A DNA stretch of 64,000 bases from Teredinibacter sp. KSP-S5-2 (GTDB taxonomy: Bacteria > Pseudomonadota > Gammaproteobacteria > Pseudomonadales > Cellvibrionaceae). Each line of letters opens with the position of its first letter. Position 1 is the first letter of the stretch. This document shows positions 1 through 8,949 of the stretch, one piece after another. Under the pieces are notes generated by a model. That model made no database searches and had not been told where the DNA came from. It saw nothing but the letters and a program-made list of their open reading frames with translations. The position numbers were made by a program, and so were the translations under genes. The stretch spans positions 3,811,001-3,875,000 of the forward strand of contig NZ_CP120416.1 of the NCBI RefSeq assembly GCF_032773895.1, in the 5' to 3' direction.

Positions 1-449
1 CTTCGCCCTCTTTTGTGAGACTCTTTTATCTAACTTTCGACTAAAGTCGAACTCCAAAAACAACTCTGATTCACATCCTGAAAACATATTGCGGATTATG
101 TATAAGCTTTTTTTTCGAATCCATTTTTTATAGAAAATTCAGTCAAAACTGAAAGTTAGTTAAAAACAAAAACAGTTCGCATTTTCAATCCAATTTTGAT
201 GAACATTCGGGGTTTTATGCTTAATATATTTGGCAGACACGCGTATTTATTTCTATTAGAAATAAATACGCTCGAATTCTATTCAAGTTGATTCTTTGCC
301 TATCAATTTTCTATTGGTTAGGATTCGGCGTACAACCGCGAAACAACAACTATAAATTCGCACTTGTTCAAACAAACACCTTTGGCAAAGTCTGTCGTCT
401 TGCCACAAAAAAACATAATAACAACAAGTATTTCTTTGAGGCTTTAACA
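1..449. other. Intergenic region upstream of the LPMO gene
   Basis: No convincing coding sequence. The stretch is AT-rich. It holds a small 7-bp dyad near 37-52 and a striking 14-bp perfect inverted repeat at 241-271, listed separately. An open frame runs from 288 into the LPMO, but its first 54 codons do not look like protein, and the real start at 450 has its own ribosome binding site. Confidence 0.6.
241..271. repeat. 14-bp perfect inverted repeat (hairpin)
   Basis: Arms 241-254 (GCGTATTTATTTCT) and 258-271 are exact reverse complements around a 3-base spacer. It lies about 180 bp before the LPMO start. No T-run follows on either side, so it is not a textbook terminator. It could be a repressor site, a 5'-UTR hairpin, or a terminator remnant of a gene left of the window. 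Confidence 0.75.
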
Positions 450-2063
450 ATGAAATATAAGAATCTACTCCCAAGCTTTTTAAAAGCCGGAGTTGTAGCT
501 GGCGGAACATTTCTGGCTATGGCTTCCCAACAACTATACGCCCACGGCTATGCGGACTTTCCTAAAGCCCGTCAGGCATTCTGTGAAGATGATGGCGGTT
601 ACTGGTATCCACAAGATGGTTCCGGTATTCCAAATGCAGCATGTCGAGCCGCATTTCAGGTTTCAGGCTCTTTCCCATTTGTTCAGTCTATCGAACATGC
701 CCGCCTAACGTCTGATTACAACAACCAAGCAGCAGTTGAAGCTGCCGTCCCCAATGGCAAGTTATGTGCCGCTGGCGACAATGCTAAGGCTGGTATGGAC
801 ACTCCGCACCCGGATTGGCAAACACAACAAATTACCCTGGATGCTAACGGACAATTTGAATACCGTTTTTACGCAGCAACCCCACATAACCCAAGCTTCT
901 GGAAGTTTTACATTTCCAAGCCATCATTCAACCCAGCAACAGATACACTAACCTGGGCTGACTTGGAATTGGTTGACGAAATTGGCAACGTACCAACCAC
1001 TGACATTAATGGCAAAAAGTACTATGTCATGAACGTTAGCCTACCAACCAACAGAACCGGTAGAGCGATCTTATATACTCGCTGGCAGCGTATTGATCCA
1101 GCAGGTGAAGGTTTCTACAACTGTAGTGACATTGTCCTTGGTGATGCTCCTCCTCCTGTTTGGGCTGACGAAGGCGCTTACGTTGACACAGCAACCAACC
1201 CTGTTGCCGGCGACCAGATTTGGTTCCGTGTATTTAACAGCAACGGTAGCGAAATCGTTTTCAAACAAAAAGACATTACTGCAGCCAACGAAGCGAAAGC
1301 GGTTTGGACATCAGAACTGGCTAACGACATCAATACTACTGAATCTTCAGTCCGTGTAGGTGTGCTTAATGCTGATACGGTTTCCTACAATGCCTCTGAT
1401 ATTTACGCTAACCGTGTTTACACTCTGGACGCGACCAACACGTATCAGTTGGACTTGAAAGCAGGCAGCAGCTCATCATCAAGCTCCTCTTCGAGCAGCT
1501 CCTCAAGTTCAAGCAGTTCTTCTAGCTCTAGCAGCTCAAGCTCTTCCAGCAGTTCTTCTTCTGGCGGTAGCAGCTGTACAGCATACGTAGACGGTGCAAC
1601 CTACAACAACGGTGATGTTGTCACTAACGGTGGTCAAAACTACGTATGTAAGCAAGCAGGCTGGTGTTCTTCTGGTGGCGCATACGCACCAGGAACCGGT
1701 TGGGCGTGGACTTACGCATGGGATCTTGCCGCGGCAGATGCCTGCGGGACATCTTCTTCCAGCTCATCATCAAGCTCTTCCAGCAGCTCTAGCTCAAGCA
1801 GCAGTTCATCATCAAGCTCTTCATCCAGCAGCAGCTCAAGCAATTCTTCTTCTGGTGGAACGGGTGACTGTGCAGCGCAAGGCGTTGATACAGCAACTGT
1901 AAATGCCTACCCGAACTGGACTCAAAGTGACTGGGCAGGCAATCCAAGCCATGCCACAGGCGGTGACCTGATGTCTGATAACGGTGCGGTTTACCGAGCT
2001 AACTGGTGGACACAATCTGTTCCAGGTAGCGACGGTGCATGGACATTTGTTTGTAATATCTAA
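450..2063 (+). CDS. Secreted AA10 lytic polysaccharide monooxygenase with CBM5- and CBM73-like modules
   Basis: A 537-residue copper LPMO that cleaves chitin (or possibly cellulose) oxidatively outside the cell. A signal peptide of about 31 residues ends ...QLYA, leaving His32 as the mature N-terminus, as the copper histidine brace requires. The second brace histidine is His146 (ATPHNPSFW), and Phe222 in GFYNCSD is the likely axial residue. A GbpA-like domain follows at about 230-340. A poly-Ser linker leads to a CBM5/12-like module rich in Trp and Cys, then a second poly-Ser linker leads to a C-terminal module matching the CBM73 pattern (YPNWTQSDWAGNP, YRANWW). The order AA10-CBM5-CBM73 is that of the Cellvibrio japonicus chitin LPMO CjLPMO10A. 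Start 450 was chosen because TTTGAGG precedes it and the signal peptide begins there. A terminator follows. Confidence 0.93.
   Translation: MKYKNLLPSFLKAGVVAGGTFLAMASQQLYAHGYADFPKARQAFCEDDGGYWYPQDGSGIPNAACRAAFQVSGSFPFVQSIEHARLTSDYNNQAAVEAAVPNGKLCAAGDNAKAGMDTPHPDWQTQQITLDANGQFEYRFYAATPHNPSFWKFYISKPSFNPATDTLTWADLELVDEIGNVPTTDINGKKYYVMNVSLPTNRTGRAILYTRWQRIDPAGEGFYNCSDIVLGDAPPPVWADEGAYVDTATNPVAGDQIWFRVFNSNGSEIVFKQKDITAANEAKAVWTSELANDINTTESSVRVGVLNADTVSYNASDIYANRVYTLDATNTYQLDLKAGSSSSSSSSSSSSSSSSSSSSSSSSSSSSSSSSGGSSCTAYVDGATYNNGDVVTNGGQNYVCKQAGWCSSGGAYAPGTGWAWTYAWDLAAADACGTSSSSSSSSSSSSSSSSSSSSSSSSSSSSSSNSSSGGTGDCAAQGVDTATVNAYPNWTQSDWAGNPSHATGGDLMSDNGAVYRANWWTQSVPGSDGAWTFVCNI
1467..1563 (+). repeat. 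Poly-serine linker-coding low-complexity DNA (first linker)
   Basis: About 32 codons, nearly all Ser, using mixed AGC/AGT/TCA/TCT/TCC codons, so the DNA is not a pure tandem repeat. It joins the GbpA-like and CBM5-like modules. Poly-Ser linkers are a hallmark of secreted glycan-active enzymes in Cellvibrio, Saccharophagus and Teredinibacter. Confidence 0.9.
1754..1860 (+). repeat. Poly-serine linker-coding low-complexity DNA (second linker)
   Basis: A second run of about 35 Ser codons, broken by one Asn near its end. It links the CBM5-like and CBM73-like modules. Codon choice differs from the first linker, so protein-level selection rather than a recent DNA duplication maintains it. Confidence 0.9.
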
Positions 2064-2086
2064 GTGGTGAACTCACCATATTGAGA

Positions 2087-2113
2087 AAAGGCGGCCATAG
2101 GTCGCCTTTTTTT
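2087..2113 (+). terminator. Intrinsic terminator of the LPMO gene
   Basis: Stem AAAGGCG / CGCCTTT around a short loop, running into seven T's. It starts 23 bases after the stop codon. Confidence 0.85.
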
Positions 2114-2359
2114 ATTGGCAAAGCAGGAGCTTGTGTTATTTAAGTCCCTTGGAACAGAGTAATACACTGCTTTTTGTCCTTACGAATTTTCCCCATCAAA
2201 AAATCCTATCAAGACCAACACTCACGATTATCCATCGCTTTCTGTACATACACCCCTTAGCGCTCTCAAGGAAGAAAATACTCACGAAGACAGTCCAATA
2301 TGCAGTGAAATATGCGACAATCTGGCGCCCGTATATCGTAGTTGGGATAAAACCGTATT

Positions 2360-3463
2360 ATGGAACATAAACTGGTCACAAATATTAATGAGTTACTGCC
2401 TCTCTGTGACGAGATTGCCGCAATTGCGGCTGAGCGCCAACCTGAAGAACACGCACTGTATACAAAGGCACATATCAAGGCAGCATGGAATCTGGCACAA
2501 ACCAAGGCTCGAAAGCCAATGTTTGTCTTAAGCTACGAAAATAACTTGCTGGTAGCAGTAGCACCTTTACAAATTTTTGTCATGGGTCCCAAAACACTCT
2601 ACTGCAAACAATTGGAGTTCTTTAACTCTCAATCTAACCCGCTGGTTTATCCCCACTCGCGATTTTTAATTTCGTCTCAAACGGATTTGAACATTTACCT
2701 CAACGCCCTGAAAGACTACCTCAATACAGTTCTTGTAACCCAGTGGGACCAGTTCATGCTCTCGGGCATGTTCGCCAACGAAAAGGCACAGCTTTCCGAA
2801 TTATTGGACAGTAGTGACTCGGCAGAAATAGCTACCGCCTATTCATCTGATCTATCCAATGGTTTTGAGTCATTCTTCATGACGCAAATGTCGAGTAAGA
2901 GTAGGACAAAGGTTAGAAAGTTTGCCAAATCGCTCAAAGCCATACAGGAATACGAAATAAAGACCTATTCCACCCTTGATGAAGCGATGCTGAAAAGATT
3001 GATAGCAATACATGTGCAACGGCAAACGCTCATGCGAAGTAATGGCAGAAATGAGCGTACCAGTATTTTTGAACAGGAAAACACCCGAATTATTTTTACC
3101 GAGTTTGTCAAAGACCTTGCTCAACAAGACATGCTGCAAGTCGACACACTAGAGATAAACAACCAGCCGGAAGCGTTTATTATTAGTAGTAAATCACGCG
3201 GTGGAATTAACGCAATACTTATGTCTTTCAACACCAATCTGGCAAAATACTCCCCACTGAAAATACTCGTCCTTGCCATTCTGGAAAACGCAGGCAATGA
3301 AGGTGGGATTTCGACACTCAGTTACGGCCAGGACAGTAATACATTTAAAGAGCAGTTTGGAAAAACACAAAAAAATCGATACAAAATACGCGGTAGTTTC
3401 AACCCGCAGCTTTTATCAAAAGTAAAACACACTCTATGTAAAAAAGTGGTTGCTTTCGATTAG
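2360..3463 (+). CDS. CelD/BcsL-type GNAT acetyltransferase (first of a convergent pair)
   Basis: A 367-residue cytoplasmic protein with the look of the GNAT_acetyltransf_6 / FemAB-like family. An N-terminal half with the 'LVAVAPLQIF' strand pattern is followed by a GNAT core with the KSRTKVRKFAKSL segment (about 180-195) and the C-terminal 'LSYGQDSNTFKEQFG' segment typical of these proteins. The family is annotated near cellulose, exopolysaccharide and surface-glycan loci, but the substrate cannot be read from sequence. No clear Shine-Dalgarno precedes the ATG, so the start is uncertain. The next gene converges on it with an 18-base gap and encodes a protein of the same type. No terminator separates the two. 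Confidence 0.75.
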   Translation: MEHKLVTNINELLPLCDEIAAIAAERQPEEHALYTKAHIKAAWNLAQTKARKPMFVLSYENNLLVAVAPLQIFVMGPKTLYCKQLEFFNSQSNPLVYPHSRFLISSQTDLNIYLNALKDYLNTVLVTQWDQFMLSGMFANEKAQLSELLDSSDSAEIATAYSSDLSNGFESFFMTQMSSKSRTKVRKFAKSLKAIQEYEIKTYSTLDEAMLKRLIAIHVQRQTLMRSNGRNERTSIFEQENTRIIFTEFVKDLAQQDMLQVDTLEINNQPEAFIISSKSRGGINAILMSFNTNLAKYSPLKILVLAILENAGNEGGISTLSYGQDSNTFKEQFGKTQKNRYKIRGSFNPQLLSKVKHTLCKKVVAFD

Positions 3464-3481
3464 CATGAGCAAGCAGTGGGA

Positions 3482-4540
3482 CTAACGTTTTAAATTTTGC
3501 AGCAATTTGATCAAGCGCCCCTTCAATGAATGATTAAATATTTCTGCTGCGTAGGTAGTTTCCTCAATAAAATGCCATTTCCTTGCCCACTCTGGACCAG
3601 TCACCACGTTAATTTCTGCTGGAGCACCATCAGCAATAAGATGTTCAATAAGCTTTAAAATAAGTGCATTACCCGGGCCAAACTTTCTGTATTCCTCGTT
3701 ATAGGCAATTTTCACCAGGTTCCAACAATTTGACTTTCGCACACAGAACTGAGACGCGACGGCAATATCACCAAAATACAAAAAATTAATGCTTACAAAG
3801 TTGGGCGTCTCCGCGTTCATGAGTGACCGGTAAAAAGCTTTATAGTTTTCATCCATATTGATACTGGTCGCTTCGCCCTCGGAACCTTTCCAGCCGGAAG
3901 CCTCCATTTGCATAAAACGCTGAAAAGCATCTTCAAGCAAGTCAGGGTCGGAACAGCTTTCAAAACTCAAACTAGAATAGGCCTTTTCCGCACTTCTTGC
4001 TTCATAACGCACGGTTTTCAGTCTTTTCTTGGACAACACCTTGTCCCAATTTGGCTCTGAGTTAACCGGAGTATATAAGCTTTCTTTTAATTTTTTCCGC
4101 GGTAAATTTATTTCTTTCGCCAAATTATTCAAATTTGAACGTTCACGAAAGCGGGCAAACACGATCTTATGCCAACGTATTTCCATTTGTTTTTGTAAAA
4201 ACTCAAGCACGCTCTCATAAATATGCAAGGTGTTTTCTCTGTGATCGTAAAGAATGTCAAAAAGCGGTAAATGACTATGGTCGAAATATTTTAAGATTTT
4301 CCATTTCATACCAAATCGACGCATGTCTTCTTGCATGAAAGGAAACACAGCAACCAGTTGATCACCTTTTTTGACACAGGCATATGAAACACCCGATTGA
4401 AGCAGATAACAATTTAAAGCGTAGTGCCAATCGAAACAATTATTGAAGGATTGGTCTAAACATGCCCCGAGCAGGTCGTTCCATTGATTTTTCAGCGATT
4501 CAAGGCCTGTAACGCCATGTGCCCATTCTACTCGGTACAT
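3482..4540 (-). CDS. CelD/BcsL-type GNAT acetyltransferase (second of a convergent pair)
   Basis: 352 residues. The N-terminal half carries the family features: a WNDLL segment, FDWHYAL, then 'LVAVFPFMQE'. The C-terminal GNAT half has SKKRLKTVRYEARSAEK (about 170-187) and 'YNEEYRKFGPGNALILKLIE', which resembles the acetyl-CoA-binding helix region of the family. It resembles the protein encoded head-to-head at 2360-3463 in fold and length but is clearly diverged, so this is not a recent duplication. Substrate unknown. It is a stand-alone leftward gene, with rsmI transcribed the same way 75 bases upstream. Confidence 0.72.
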   Translation of the reverse strand: MYRVEWAHGVTGLESLKNQWNDLLGACLDQSFNNCFDWHYALNCYLLQSGVSYACVKKGDQLVAVFPFMQEDMRRFGMKWKILKYFDHSHLPLFDILYDHRENTLHIYESVLEFLQKQMEIRWHKIVFARFRERSNLNNLAKEINLPRKKLKESLYTPVNSEPNWDKVLSKKRLKTVRYEARSAEKAYSSLSFESCSDPDLLEDAFQRFMQMEASGWKGSEGEATSINMDENYKAFYRSLMNAETPNFVSINFLYFGDIAVASQFCVRKSNCWNLVKIAYNEEYRKFGPGNALILKLIEHLIADGAPAEINVVTGPEWARKWHFIEETTYAAEIFNHSLKGRLIKLLQNLKR

Positions 4541-4615
4541 CTTCTCTCCGTTTTAGTCTGTTAAGTTAAGCGAGGTGATTTTACTATTAAAACTGTTGTT
4601 TTGTAGGCTTAAGTA

Positions 4616-5458
4616 TCATTTTTGTGTGAGGGCCCATTGATACAGGCGGTTTTTCTTTTCCCCAGTAATCTGGGCGCACAGTGATGCCGCTTTTTTCACT
4701 GGCAACTCAGATAACAAAATCCCCATTATTTTCATTGCCTCCGCGGACACATCTTCCGACAAAGACGATGCTTCCATACCAGAAACAAGGATCACCATTT
4801 CTCCTTTTCGCTGATTGGCATCCTCTTCAACCTGAGTAATTAATTGCTCTAGCGTCCCCGATAAGAACGTCTCAAAAGTCTTCGTCAGCTCTCTAGCCAA
4901 AACGGCCTGTCGTGTAGAACCAAAAGCAACCTGCATATCCCTCAGAGAATCTTCAATACGGTGGGGCGATTCATAAAAAACCAGTGTCTCAGTATTTTCC
5001 GCGAGAGATGTTAACCAGCTTTGCCTTTGACCGGATTTGGCAGGCGGAAAACCGCGAAAACTAAACGCATCTGAAGGTAAACCTGCAGCCGAAAGCGCTG
5101 CAATCGCAGCACAAGCTCCAGGCACGGGAATAACATGATGCCCTTCGCTTCTTGCAATACTCACCAACCGGTACCCAGGATCAGAAATTAAGGGAGTGCC
5201 TGCATCAGAGATAAGGGCAACGGTCGCACCGGCACGCATTTTCTCCAGGATTCGCTCGGTCTGACTGGCAGAACTGTGGTCATGATATGCAACGAGCGGT
5301 GTGTCAATGTCATAATGCTGCATAAGTTTTGCGCTATGCCGGGTATCCTCAGCCGCAATCAAGTCGGCACTTTTAAGGATGTTTATCGCTCTAACAGTGA
5401 TGTCGTCGAGATTTCCTATGGGAGTTGAGACAATATATAAGGAGCTTCTTTCTTGCAT
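4616..5458 (-). CDS. rsmI: 16S rRNA (cytidine1402-2'-O)-methyltransferase RsmI
   Basis: 280 residues. RsmI uses SAM to 2'-O-methylate C1402 in the 30S decoding centre. Family marks are the N-terminal LYIVSTPIGNLDDITVRA, AAEDTRHSAKL, 'ALISDAGTPLISDPGYRLV' and FYESPHRI, the tetrapyrrole-methylase fold signatures. An upstream in-frame extension reaches 5683, but it runs antisense into lpoA and is not family-like, so I start at the ATG at 5458. It diverges from lpoA across 88 bases, the usual arrangement in gammaproteobacteria. Confidence 0.95.
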   Translation of the reverse strand: MQERSSLYIVSTPIGNLDDITVRAINILKSADLIAAEDTRHSAKLMQHYDIDTPLVAYHDHSSASQTERILEKMRAGATVALISDAGTPLISDPGYRLVSIARSEGHHVIPVPGACAAIAALSAAGLPSDAFSFRGFPPAKSGQRQSWLTSLAENTETLVFYESPHRIEDSLRDMQVAFGSTRQAVLARELTKTFETFLSGTLEQLITQVEEDANQRKGEMVILVSGMEASSLSEDVSAEAMKIMGILLSELPVKKAASLCAQITGEKKNRLYQWALTQK

Positions 5459-5546
5459 TTGGTATATTCCCAGACTCCAGCAATGAAATGATCGGTCGCC
5501 ACCTCGAAACTGAGCACAAATTAAACAAATATATAGACACAAAACT

Positions 5547-7388
5547 ATGTTAAAAAAAGGCTTACTTGCAGCGTTATTGTTTTCCACCCTGGTCGGTTGT
5601 GGCCCAGGCAACGTACAACAACAGTCTTCTACAAGTGCCCAGGTCGCCCTTGACGACATCGCACAGTATATTGAAACAGCCAATGCCCTAGAAGGGGAAG
5701 AGCGATCCAGGCGCTTGACTACCGCTGCGCAAAGTCTCTACGTTTACGGCAAAATTGACTGGTCGCGCAACGTACTCAGCAGTATCGACCCACGCAGTTT
5801 TCAGGATGCTGATGGCTTCATTCAATATTCATTGCTCTCAGCGAACCTCTCTCTTGAAGCGGCTGAGCCTTTCTCCGCCAAACACAGCTTGTTTAACCCT
5901 CGCTTTGAATCATCCCTGACTTCGAGCAGTATTGAAACTCAAATACAGGCCAGAGAAGCCCGGGCAAATCTTCTTTTCGATATTGGAGAATACTCAGAAG
6001 CTGTTACAGAACGCATCAAGCTTGACGCCTTGCTGGCGAATAATACAGAAGCGCGCGAACTAAATCAGGACAATTTGTGGCAGACCTTGATGGAAATCTC
6101 TGTCAGTGACCTTGAACTGGAGGCCAAAGCCGCTCAATCGTCCGAGACTTCAGGCTGGTACACTCTCGCAGCACTGAGTAAAAGCAGCCAAACCGACCTG
6201 TCAGCCCAATTAAACGCGGTAGAAAACTGGGCCATGCTCTGGCCCGAACACCCAGCCAGCCTTCGACTGCCCAGCGACCTGCAACTACTAAAACAACTGG
6301 TGGAAAATCACCCCAAAAAAATCGCATTGTTCTTACCGCTATCCGGTAAGTTGAGCAATGCCGCTTCGGCCTTGCGAGATGGATTTATGGCCGCCCATTA
6401 TCAAGCATCGATCAACGCCACCACTCAACCCGTTATTCGAATTTACGACACGGAACAATACAACATCATTGACTTGTATGAACGTGCAGTTGCAGAAGGA
6501 GTGGAAGTCGTTATCGGGCCGTTGAACAAAGATAAAATTGACGAGTTGGCCTTATTGCCTGAACTGCCCGTCCCAACCCTGGCCCTCAACTATGTCGATA
6601 ATGAGAGCATACCGACCGCCAGTAATCTATACCAATTCGGCTTACGTATCGACGATGAAGTACAGCAAATAGCCAATCGCGCTTGGCGTGACGGATACCG
6701 ACGCGCATTGGTACTGGCCCCAACAAGCTCATGGGGGGACAAAGCCATTGCCACATTTTCGAAAGCCTGGCAGGCACAGAATGGAGAAATTGTCAGTACT
6801 CATCAATTTAATGCACAAAAAGACTATTCCCGTTTAATCAAAGACGCGCTCAAGGTGGCAGACAGTCAAACCCGCGCCAGACAGATCCGTCAGTTGATCG
6901 GAAAAAGTGTGGAGTTCGAACCACGCCGCAGAAAAGACATTGACGTTATTATTTTGATTGCGCACCCATCACAAGCGCGACAAATCAAACCCACGCTCGC
7001 CTTCCACTATGGCGGTGATTTACCCGTATACTCGTCTAGTCATGTATACGATGGCAGCGAAGACAGCAAAGCAAACTCCGACATGAATGGTATTCGATTT
7101 ACCTCGCTTCCCTGGTACTTTGACAATACCCGCGAAGAGAAAAAGGAAATAGACAAATACACTCATCAACCTGCAACATTTGACCGCCTTTACGCTATGG
7201 GTGTTGATGCATACAGCCTCTACCCACGCCTGAAACAACTTGAACAAGTCACCAAAGCCCATTTTTATGGTGCAACAGGTAGCCTGAGCATGAGCAACAC
7301 CCGACAAATCCAGCGCACGCAATCCTGGGCTCAGTTTGTTCGCGGTAAAGCGGTGTTAGTACCGACAGTATCCGTGGTAGACGAATAG
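5547..7388 (+). CDS. lpoA: Penicillin-binding protein activator lipoprotein LpoA (YraM)
   Basis: A 613-residue outer-membrane lipoprotein that activates PBP1A from the outer membrane during peptidoglycan synthesis. It has a lipoprotein signal with lipobox LVGC (Cys18). An N-terminal TPR-like helical domain (about 30-250) leads to a C-terminal periplasmic-binding-protein-like domain beginning around 'KKIALFLPLSGKLSNAASAL' (about 258). Length matches the family. It is the first gene of the conserved yraM-yraN-diaA-yraP order, and the gap to yraN is 17 bases. Confidence 0.95.
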   Translation: MLKKGLLAALLFSTLVGCGPGNVQQQSSTSAQVALDDIAQYIETANALEGEERSRRLTTAAQSLYVYGKIDWSRNVLSSIDPRSFQDADGFIQYSLLSANLSLEAAEPFSAKHSLFNPRFESSLTSSSIETQIQAREARANLLFDIGEYSEAVTERIKLDALLANNTEARELNQDNLWQTLMEISVSDLELEAKAAQSSETSGWYTLAALSKSSQTDLSAQLNAVENWAMLWPEHPASLRLPSDLQLLKQLVENHPKKIALFLPLSGKLSNAASALRDGFMAAHYQASINATTQPVIRIYDTEQYNIIDLYERAVAEGVEVVIGPLNKDKIDELALLPELPVPTLALNYVDNESIPTASNLYQFGLRIDDEVQQIANRAWRDGYRRALVLAPTSSWGDKAIATFSKAWQAQNGEIVSTHQFNAQKDYSRLIKDALKVADSQTRARQIRQLIGKSVEFEPRRRKDIDVIILIAHPSQARQIKPTLAFHYGGDLPVYSSSHVYDGSEDSKANSDMNGIRFTSLPWYFDNTREEKKEIDKYTHQPATFDRLYAMGVDAYSLYPRLKQLEQVTKAHFYGATGSLSMSNTRQIQRTQSWAQFVRGKAVLVPTVSVVDE

Positions 7389-7405
7389 CCACAGGATGCA
7401 TACAC

Positions 7406-7765
7406 TTGTTCTCCAGCAGACGCAAAAAAGCACAGTCCATTGGCGAGCAAGCTGAAAGCCTGGCAGAAAAATATTTGCAACAACACGGCTTAAAAACTGT
7501 CGATAAAAACTATCGGTGCAAACTTGGTGAAATAGATTTAATTATGCAAGACAAGCAAACACTGGTTTTTGTTGAGGTTCGCTATCGGAATTCTGACGCT
7601 TTTGGCTCTCCGGTCGAAAGCGTCACCTATCGCAAGCAAGAAAAAATACGAAAAACTGCACAACTTTTCTTGCAAAAACACACCCACTTTTACAACACAG
7701 ATTGCAGGTTTGACATTCTAGGTATTTCTCCCGGCAATACCGAATGGATAAAAGCCGCTTTTTAA
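7406..7765 (+). CDS. yraN: YraN family protein (UPF0102, nuclease-like fold)
   Basis: A 119-residue cytoplasmic protein with the UPF0102 pattern: GEQAESLAEKYLQQHG, then GEIDLIMQD and LVFVEVRYR. This Glu-Asp-(E/Q)xK-type arrangement resembles Holliday-junction resolvase and restriction-endonuclease-like folds. Biochemical function is not established. It starts at TTG 7406, supported by AGGA about 9 bases upstream. No in-frame ATG gives the family's N-terminus. It sits between lpoA and diaA. Confidence 0.9.
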   Translation: MFSSRRKKAQSIGEQAESLAEKYLQQHGLKTVDKNYRCKLGEIDLIMQDKQTLVFVEVRYRNSDAFGSPVESVTYRKQEKIRKTAQLFLQKHTHFYNTDCRFDILGISPGNTEWIKAAF

Positions 7766-7767
7766 TT

Positions 7768-8352
7768 ATGTCGCAAAGAGTTTATACCCTATTTCAAAAA
7801 AGCGTAGAAGCCAAGATGCAGGTTGGTGAAGAGCTAGCACCTAGAATTACCAATGCTAGCAACCTCCTCGTTGAAAGTTTGCTATCAGAAAATAAAATTC
7901 TGGTCTGTGGTAACGGGGCATCCGCTGCACTTGCGCAGATATTTACCTCAAGCCTTTTGGATCGGTATGAAAAAGAACGGCCAGGATTACCTGCAATATG
8001 GCTTGGCAGCAACATTGCTACCTACACATCTATTTCAGCCGACGTCAGCAGAGCAGACGTATACGCCAAGCCGCTCAAAGCCCTTGGACAACCAGGGGAC
8101 TGCCTGGTCGTCATCAGCTCCAGCGGCAATTCCTTAAATTTAGTGCAAGCCATTACCGCTGCGCAGGATCGGGGAATTCGAGTAATAGCGCTAACCGGCC
8201 GGGACGGGGGAAGTATTTCCGCCATGTTGAGCGAATCAGATATCGAAATATGTGCGTCGGTGGACTCCAGAGGACGAATCCATGAAATCCACCTGCTTAC
8301 GCTATTTTGTCTGTGCGATTTAATTGATAACCAACTTTTTGGAATAGAATAA
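7768..8352 (+). CDS. diaA: DnaA initiator-associating protein DiaA (SIS domain)
   Basis: A 194-residue SIS-domain protein, the length of E. coli DiaA (196). DiaA tetramers bind DnaA and promote assembly at oriC; related GmhA proteins are phosphoheptose isomerases. Seen here: NKILVCGNGASAALAQIF (sugar-phosphate-like loop), the 'ISSSGNSLNLVQAI' SIS motif, and the C-terminal 'IHEIHLLTLFCLCDLID'. An ATG at 7744 would overlap yraN by 22 bases. I prefer 7768, where the family N-terminus MSQRVYTLF begins. Its place between yraN and dolP supports DiaA over GmhA. Confidence 0.93.
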   Translation: MSQRVYTLFQKSVEAKMQVGEELAPRITNASNLLVESLLSENKILVCGNGASAALAQIFTSSLLDRYEKERPGLPAIWLGSNIATYTSISADVSRADVYAKPLKALGQPGDCLVVISSSGNSLNLVQAITAAQDRGIRVIALTGRDGGSISAMLSESDIEICASVDSRGRIHEIHLLTLFCLCDLIDNQLFGIE

Positions 8353-8353
8353 G

Positions 8354-8938
8354 ATGTTCAAAACACTACTCAAAATAATGGTGACAATGTCTTCGGTTTT
8401 GTTATTTAGTGGTTGTGTAACCATTGTGGACGCCACAAGCGAAGGTCCAATACAGACAGACCCAGGCAAACGAACTTTTGGCGAATACTGGGACGATAAA
8501 CAAATCAAAACGATTGTTGCTGTCAACCTGAAAAAAGCCAGTCCCGGTCTAAAACAATCCCACATTAATGTGCACAGCTTCCGGGGCGTTGTTCTCCTGA
8601 CCGGCGAAGTACCATCCCATAAATTACGTGACCTTGCTTCCCAAACAACTAAAGATGTTCACTTGGTTCGCCAAGTGTATAACGAGTTGCAGGTGCGACC
8701 TAAATCCAGCTTTTTCTCTCGCACAAGCGATAATTTTTTAACCACAAAAATAAACGTAAAACTATTAGCCTATAAAGATATCGACTCAGATAGAGTAAAA
8801 GTAATTGTCGAAGACGATATTGTTTACCTAATGGGCTTGCTCACCAAAGTACAGGCGGAAAAAATTACGCAGGTTGTACGTAGAACAGGCGGCGTGAAAA
8901 AAGTCGTCCGAGCCATTGAGTACGTTGAAGACCAATAA
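8354..8938 (+). CDS. dolP: Outer-membrane BON-domain lipoprotein DolP (YraP)
   Basis: 194 residues with lipobox FSGC (Cys21) and two BON domains (about 50-115 and 125-192, the second with VYLMGLLTKVQAEKI). E. coli DolP binds anionic phospholipid at the division site and supports outer-membrane integrity and BAM function. The gene begins one base after diaA, so it is in the same operon. Only 11 bases separate it from the halogenase gene that follows. Confidence 0.93.
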   Translation: MFKTLLKIMVTMSSVLLFSGCVTIVDATSEGPIQTDPGKRTFGEYWDDKQIKTIVAVNLKKASPGLKQSHINVHSFRGVVLLTGEVPSHKLRDLASQTTKDVHLVRQVYNELQVRPKSSFFSRTSDNFLTTKINVKLLAYKDIDSDRVKVIVEDDIVYLMGLLTKVQAEKITQVVRRTGGVKKVVRAIEYVEDQ

Positions 8939-8949
8939 GCGTTGCTGAA

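Noticed and set aside
288-449. N-terminal extension of the LPMO frame by 54 codons
   Set aside because: The extension would bury the signal peptide, has no ribosome site, and overlaps the upstream control region. ATG 450 fits the mature His32 start.
1467-1860. Tandem repeat or CRISPR-like array
   Set aside because: The repetition is at protein level (poly-Ser). Codons vary and there are no constant repeats with unique spacers.
5459-5683. N-terminal extension of RsmI
   Set aside because: It is antisense to the start of lpoA and is rich in Cys/Trp unlike RsmI; the family N-terminus begins at 5458.
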